Under the pieces are notes generated by a model, which had not been told where the DNA came from, searched no databases, and saw only the letters and a program-made list of their open reading frames with translations. Below, in pieces: positions 60,925 to 64,000 of a DNA stretch of 64,000 nucleotides (position 1 is its first letter; every line of letters begins with the position of its first letter). The stretch is from MGIIb-Q1 sp964342465 (lineage in GTDB: Archaea; Thermoplasmatota; Poseidoniia; Poseidoniales; Thalassarchaeaceae), in the NCBI GenBank assembly GCA_964342465.1, contig CAYFFQ010000003.1, positions 100,925 through 164,924 of the forward strand. Direction: 5' to 3'. A program made the translations under genes and the position numbers.

Positions 60925-61326
60925 ATGGAGACCTCCTGCGGGTTGGTTCTGGTGAACTACGACTCCCTCCTTCTGCTTCGTTATCCTCAGGGGCATTGGG
61001 ACTTCGTCAAGGGTCACATCGAGCGAGGCGACGAGAGCCATGAGGAGACCGCACTCAGGGAATTGTTCGAGGAGACCGGAATCGACAGGGTGGAACTGAT
61101 GGCTGGTTTCGCCATGCGCACCGAGTATCAATTCACTCACAAGGGTGAAGTGGTGGACAAGGAGGTGCACTGGTTCCTAGGGCTCACGGATGAGATATCG
61201 GTGTCGCTCTCCCATGAACACACAGGGTATCTTTGGTTGCCTTGGGATGACGCCTTGAAACAGTTGACCTTTGAGAATTCACAGAATGTGCTGAGAGCAG
61301 CCCGCGCCCACCTTCAGAATGCATGA
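60925..61326 (+). CDS. Nudix hydrolase, Ap4A-hydrolase type
   Basis: A 133-residue Nudix protein. The Nudix box begins GHIERGDES and ends RELFEETGI, with one more residue than usual between the Gly and the Arg. SCGLVLVNYDSLLLLRYPQGHWDFVKG and the closing WLPWDDALKQLTFENSQNVLRAA match bis(5'-nucleosyl)-tetraphosphatases. It would clear Ap4A-type nucleotides. It lies after the 70-bp repeat array. Confidence 0.87.
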   Translation: METSCGLVLVNYDSLLLLRYPQGHWDFVKGHIERGDESHEETALRELFEETGIDRVELMAGFAMRTEYQFTHKGEVVDKEVHWFLGLTDEISVSLSHEHTGYLWLPWDDALKQLTFENSQNVLRAARAHLQNA

Positions 61327-61474
61327 ATTCCCACTGCCCATTATCCTCCGCAAACATCTCTCCAAAACTCATTCTTCTCGTCAATGGTACGGTTAGATGT
61401 TGCCTCGGTGATGACCATATCAGAGCGGGGGGCATCGGAGTGGAGCGTATGTTGTGGTGCGTCTACAATACCAC

Positions 61475-62104
61475 TCACCGAGAGTCGTGAGGAGTCCACA
61501 GTTCCTCGTCCTCGCCGAGTGTGTGGTTGACCCATCTGCAGATGGTGAAGAACCAGTCTGAGAGTCGGTTCAGATATGAGACGACCTCGGGGCGAGGCGA
61601 GTCAGCACCGATGGTGTCGCGGTGGCTGGCGAGGCGGCGCTCGACTCGGCGAGCGACGGCGCGAGCGTGGTGGAGGTTCGCTACCAACGGGTTTCCGGTT
61701 GGGAGGATGAACGATTCCAACGGTTCCAATTCAGTGACCCATTCATCCATCTCCGTGAGAAGTTGGTCGCAGTCCCGTTGGCTGATGAGGTGAATTGATT
61801 CGGGGAGTGAGTCGGGGCCTTGCGAACATTCTGCACCGAGGTCAAATAGTTCGTGTTGCACCCTTTCCAACTTCTTGGAAATCCCTCGGCGCATTCGCCT
61901 GACCGTCGCTCTCGGCCCACCATCAGAGGTGGTGGTCGGCATTCTCTCCAACTCCATTCGCACCACTCCGACAATCGAATTCAATTCGTCGATGGAGCCG
62001 ACCACCTCCAATCTCGAATCAGCCTTCGAGACCTCTGAACCGTCGAGATGGCGTGTCCTCCCACCGTCGCCGACACCGGTGTGAATCCGGTTGATTCGAA
62101 CCAT
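61475..62104 (-). CDS. Cob(I)alamin adenosyltransferase, PduO type
   Basis: A 209-residue enzyme that adenosylates cobalamin to make the cofactor of the class II RNR. It has IHTGVGDGGRTRHLDGSEVSKADSRLEVVGSIDELNSIVG, then SFILPTGNPLVANLHHARAVARRVERRL and SYLNRLSDWFFTICRW, the three hallmark regions. The start is the Met before VRINRIHTG. A TATA-like CATAAGATAT lies about 31 bases upstream on the minus strand, which fits a leaderless message and supports this start. Confidence 0.92.
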   Translation of the reverse strand: MVRINRIHTGVGDGGRTRHLDGSEVSKADSRLEVVGSIDELNSIVGVVRMELERMPTTTSDGGPRATVRRMRRGISKKLERVQHELFDLGAECSQGPDSLPESIHLISQRDCDQLLTEMDEWVTELEPLESFILPTGNPLVANLHHARAVARRVERRLASHRDTIGADSPRPEVVSYLNRLSDWFFTICRWVNHTLGEDEELWTPHDSR

Positions 62105-62130
62105 AATCACCCTCAATTGGCGGTTAGCAC

Positions 62131-62140
62131 ATATCTTATG
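62131..62140 (-). promoter_or_regulatory. TATA-like element of the adenosyltransferase gene
   Basis: CATAAGATAT on the minus strand, centred about 31 bases before the ATG at 62104. Transcription would begin within a few bases of the start codon. Confidence 0.4.
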
Positions 62141-62218
62141 AAACCCGATGGTCGGCAATCCCAACCACAGATATGCGGAGCAGAATGGAGAACACAACAT
62201 ATCTTGTCCGACCGATTC

Positions 62219-62312
62219 GCCCCGAACATCATCGGCATTTGCCCCGAACATCATCGGCATTCGCCCTGAACATCATCGGCATTCGCCCCGAACATCATCT
62301 GCGCATGCCGGT
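62219..62312. repeat. 22-bp tandem repeats
   Basis: GAACATCATCGGCATT starts at 62224, 62246 and 62268, and a diverged copy at 62290 (GAACATCATCTGCGC). Exact spacing is 22 bases. The array is in the gap between the adenosyltransferase promoter and a small membrane-protein gene. No spacer sequences are present. Confidence 0.85.
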
Positions 62313-62389
62313 GCGCACAGTGGCAGACTTGGCGAGGAACGGCCAACTGCACCCGCACACATCTTTGGCTCGGGGGAGTGGAGTGAGCA

Positions 62390-62650
62390 TTATTCCATGG
62401 GGAAAGTCATCTGCGCTCGTTTGTCGCTGAATCTCTGAGCGACGAGGATGCCGACCATCATCCAGATACCCAACTCCAAAGTGACCAGTACCCACGACCA
62501 AGGGCCGAGAGCGGAGAGCAGATTCTCCGCCGCATAGGGCGAGCCGTGCGTCCTGATGTAGAGGAGTTGTGAAATCAATGAAGCAGAGAACCAGATAGCG
62601 ACAGTGGCCCACCCCATCATGGAGTAACCTCTAGACTGTCCGATAATCAT
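62390..62650 (-). CDS. Small two-helix membrane protein, unknown
   Basis: An 86-residue protein starting IIGQSRGYSMMGWATVAIWFSASLISQLLY, with a second helix WVLVTLELGIWMMVGILVAQRF. The start was taken at the ATG after GGTAAG, about 38 bases after a TTTATATTG TATA-like string. An ATG at 62680 is the other choice. No family was recognised. Confidence 0.5.
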   Translation of the reverse strand: MIIGQSRGYSMMGWATVAIWFSASLISQLLYIRTHGSPYAAENLLSALGPWSWVLVTLELGIWMMVGILVAQRFSDKRAQMTFPME

Positions 62651-62745
62651 CTTCTTACCAGTTAATAATCTGGATTTCATGCAATATAAAACTACGCGAG
62701 TATTGTAAAGGGATGTCCCAACCATTGTTATAAAAACACAGCAAT

Positions 62746-63528
62746 TCATTCCTCGCCTTCGTCACCACCATTCCCTTCAGTGCTACCATTCTCACCGAGG
62801 TGTCCTTCAATCGCTTCGACCCATGATTCGTCGATGCTGCCGATTCCACCCAGTCGGTCTAGTTCGAGCCTGTGCTTCTCCGCCTTCTCGTTTTCACCGA
62901 GGTGAGAATTGATTCTTAGGAGAGCGAAATGGCTCATCGCATTGATGTATTCCTTTTCCATGTCCCAAGCTCTCTCGAAGCAGCCGATGGCCCCCCGCTC
63001 GCCGCCCAGCAATCCCCGCTGCATCTGACGTAATCCGGCTGCCGACCACACTCTCGCCGAGGTGCCGATAATCATGCCGCGGAAGAATAGATACATCTCC
63101 AACGACAGTAGGATGGTGAGAGTGATGAAGGCAACCATCCTCTCTCCTCCAGATGAATCATTCCAATCATCAGAGAAGAGAGACATCGCCCCGAGACAGA
63201 GGAGAATACCGGCCATCGGAGCTACGACGACATCACGATGAGAGACCGCGAGATGCCATGCGCCGACCACCATCATGACTCCGGCAGAGACCGTCACGAG
63301 CGTAGCCGCGACTCTCTCACGGTCGAAATCCCTCGGTGAGGAATCGGTAATGACCAAAATCAAAGCGATTCCCAAGAGAACGAATCCAGACCTTCGGGAC
63401 ACTTCAGGAAAAGGTTGGTCACGGCTGAGATAGAACAGTATGGCAGCCATCAGGGCCACCAGAATCGACCAACCCAACATCTGCACAACCGTGACGCTGA
63501 GCCACTCGGTCATGAACCCAATGGTCAC
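62746..63528 (-). CDS. Membrane protein with C-terminal TPR-like segment, unknown
   Basis: A 260-residue protein with five predicted membrane helices in the first 155 residues (for example VVQMLGWSILVALMAAILFYL and MVAFITLTILLSLEMYLFF). A soluble part follows with a TPR-like helix pair (AIGCFERAWDMEKEYINAMSHFALLRIN, NEKAEKHRLELDRLG) and an acidic Gly-rich tail. Its start overlaps the stop of the upstream gene by four bases (ATGA), so the two are coupled. Confidence 0.68.
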   Translation of the reverse strand: MTIGFMTEWLSVTVVQMLGWSILVALMAAILFYLSRDQPFPEVSRRSGFVLLGIALILVITDSSPRDFDRERVAATLVTVSAGVMMVVGAWHLAVSHRDVVVAPMAGILLCLGAMSLFSDDWNDSSGGERMVAFITLTILLSLEMYLFFRGMIIGTSARVWSAAGLRQMQRGLLGGERGAIGCFERAWDMEKEYINAMSHFALLRINSHLGENEKAEKHRLELDRLGGIGSIDESWVEAIEGHLGENGSTEGNGGDEGEE

Positions 63529-63848
63529 TCGTCGTCTCTTCGAGGCCTCCAGCCAGGTTTCCAGAACCGCTCTGAGTCGAGTAGTTCAACCCATCCTTCC
63601 GGGTCACTTTCAAGAAGTCGGCCAGCCCTCATCTCAAGTCCGGTGAGAAGTACCTCCGGCACCTCGCCAAGAGAGGCGGCAGCACACCATTCAGAGCGTA
63701 GTTTGCGCACCGCCGTTTTCCCCTCCTCAACAGCATCATAGTGAGTTTCACAGACCGTACGCAGGTCGTCCAACCACGCTCTCGCTCCTTTCATCTGCGG
63801 GTCGTTGACCGTGTCAACACGACGTCGGGAAAAGGGCCACCAACCCAT
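63525..63848 (-). CDS. Hypothetical soluble protein
   Basis: A 107-residue protein with a basic N-terminus (MGWWPFSRRRV) and two helices (ARAWLDDLRTVCETHYDAVEEG, EVLLTGLEMRAGRLLESD). It ends WKPGWRPRRDDE. The stop overlaps the next start. No family was recognised; translational coupling supports it being real. Confidence 0.6.
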   Translation of the reverse strand: MGWWPFSRRRVDTVNDPQMKGARAWLDDLRTVCETHYDAVEEGKTAVRKLRSEWCAAASLGEVPEVLLTGLEMRAGRLLESDPEGWVELLDSERFWKPGWRPRRDDE

Positions 63849-63903
63849 GTGTGTCGGTTTGGGATGGGGTGTTTGAGCCTGTCGCCTCAGGTGAGTTCAT
63901 CCA

Positions 63904-64000
63904 TGCCGATGCATAACTCCTCAATGCGTAACTCCTGCCGATGCATAACTCCTGCCGATGCATAACTCCTCAATGCGTAACTCCTGCCGATGCATAACTT
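63904..64000. repeat. Mixed 17/32-bp tandem repeats running off the window
   Basis: TGCCGATGCATAACTCC starts at 63904, 63936, 63953 and 63985, with spacings 32, 17 and 32. The 32-base steps include an extra TCAATGCGTAACTCC unit, a variant of the first. The array continues past the end. Confidence 0.85.

Noticed and set aside
62219..62312. 22-bp repeats as a CRISPR array
   Set aside because: Repeat follows repeat directly at 22 bases; no spacers or cas genes.

Overview
The window looks like archaeal chromosome, most likely a marine Thermoplasmatota of the Marine Group II/III (Poseidoniales) type; that placement is inferred from gene content, not from a marker-gene tree. Archaeal hallmarks are a group II chaperonin (thermosome), the TOPRIM-type DnaG-like primase, deoxyhypusine synthase, an Lrp/AsnC regulator behind a TATA box, a COG1855-type PilT/KH ATPase and a B12-dependent ribonucleotide reductase. 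Several genes look bacterial or eukaryote-like (PurH, PurN, ABC-F, dimethylargininase, acyl-CoA-binding protein, HSDL2-type dehydrogenase), which fits an oligotrophic marine heterotroph with many acquired genes. One 100-N assembly gap (19808-19907) is present.

Layout. 1-4.7 kb: end of an M50 membrane protease, then a minus-strand run speD - deoxyhypusine synthase - dimethylargininase-like - M28 lipoprotein peptidase (polyamine/hypusine theme). 4.9-5.65 kb: tRNA-Leu(GAG) followed on its 3' side by tandem repeats, hairpins and copies of its own 3' end. 5.8-11.8 kb: surface-sugar genes (DegT aminotransferase, hexapeptide acetyltransferase, Gfo/Idh dehydrogenase, GT4 glycosyltransferase) mixed with CYTH, PspC and kinase genes. 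12-23 kb: PilT/KH ATPase without its PIN domain, thermosome-like chaperonin, purH, rhodanese lipoprotein, purN, mobA-like, dnaG. 23-31 kb: three long proteins: a membrane protein with a TolA-like coiled coil and proline-rich tail, an 869-residue helical protein, and a TPR protein. 31-40 kb: redoxin, ABC-F, MscS, quinoprotein-like propeller, enolase, Lrp/AsnC, class I aminotransferase, tRNA-Cys(GCA). 40-45 kb: two coupled acetyltransferases, a YbjN-like protein, and an operon with an E1-like (ThiF) protein, a JAMM metalloprotease and two unknown proteins. 45-64 kb: class II ribonucleotide reductase, T5orf172/GIY-YIG protein, TerB-like pair, OsmC, isocitrate dehydrogenase, a lipid-type operon (hydrolase, acyl-CoA-binding protein, HSDL2-like SDR), a 1134-residue helical-repeat/PIN protein, DHH phosphoesterase, Nudix hydrolase, PduO-type cobalamin adenosyltransferase and small membrane proteins.

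Links between genes. The cobalamin adenosyltransferase makes the cofactor used by the B12-dependent reductase. SpeD makes the aminopropyl donor for spermidine, the substrate of deoxyhypusine synthase. PurN and PurH are two formyl-folate steps of purine synthesis. The most novel unit is the compact E1/JAMM operon at 42.7-45.1 kb, which has no recognisable ubiquitin-like or E2 partner in view. The second theme is the large number of short tandem repeats, often lying between convergent genes and in the clearest cases derived from the 3' end of the adjacent gene (tRNA-Leu, purN).
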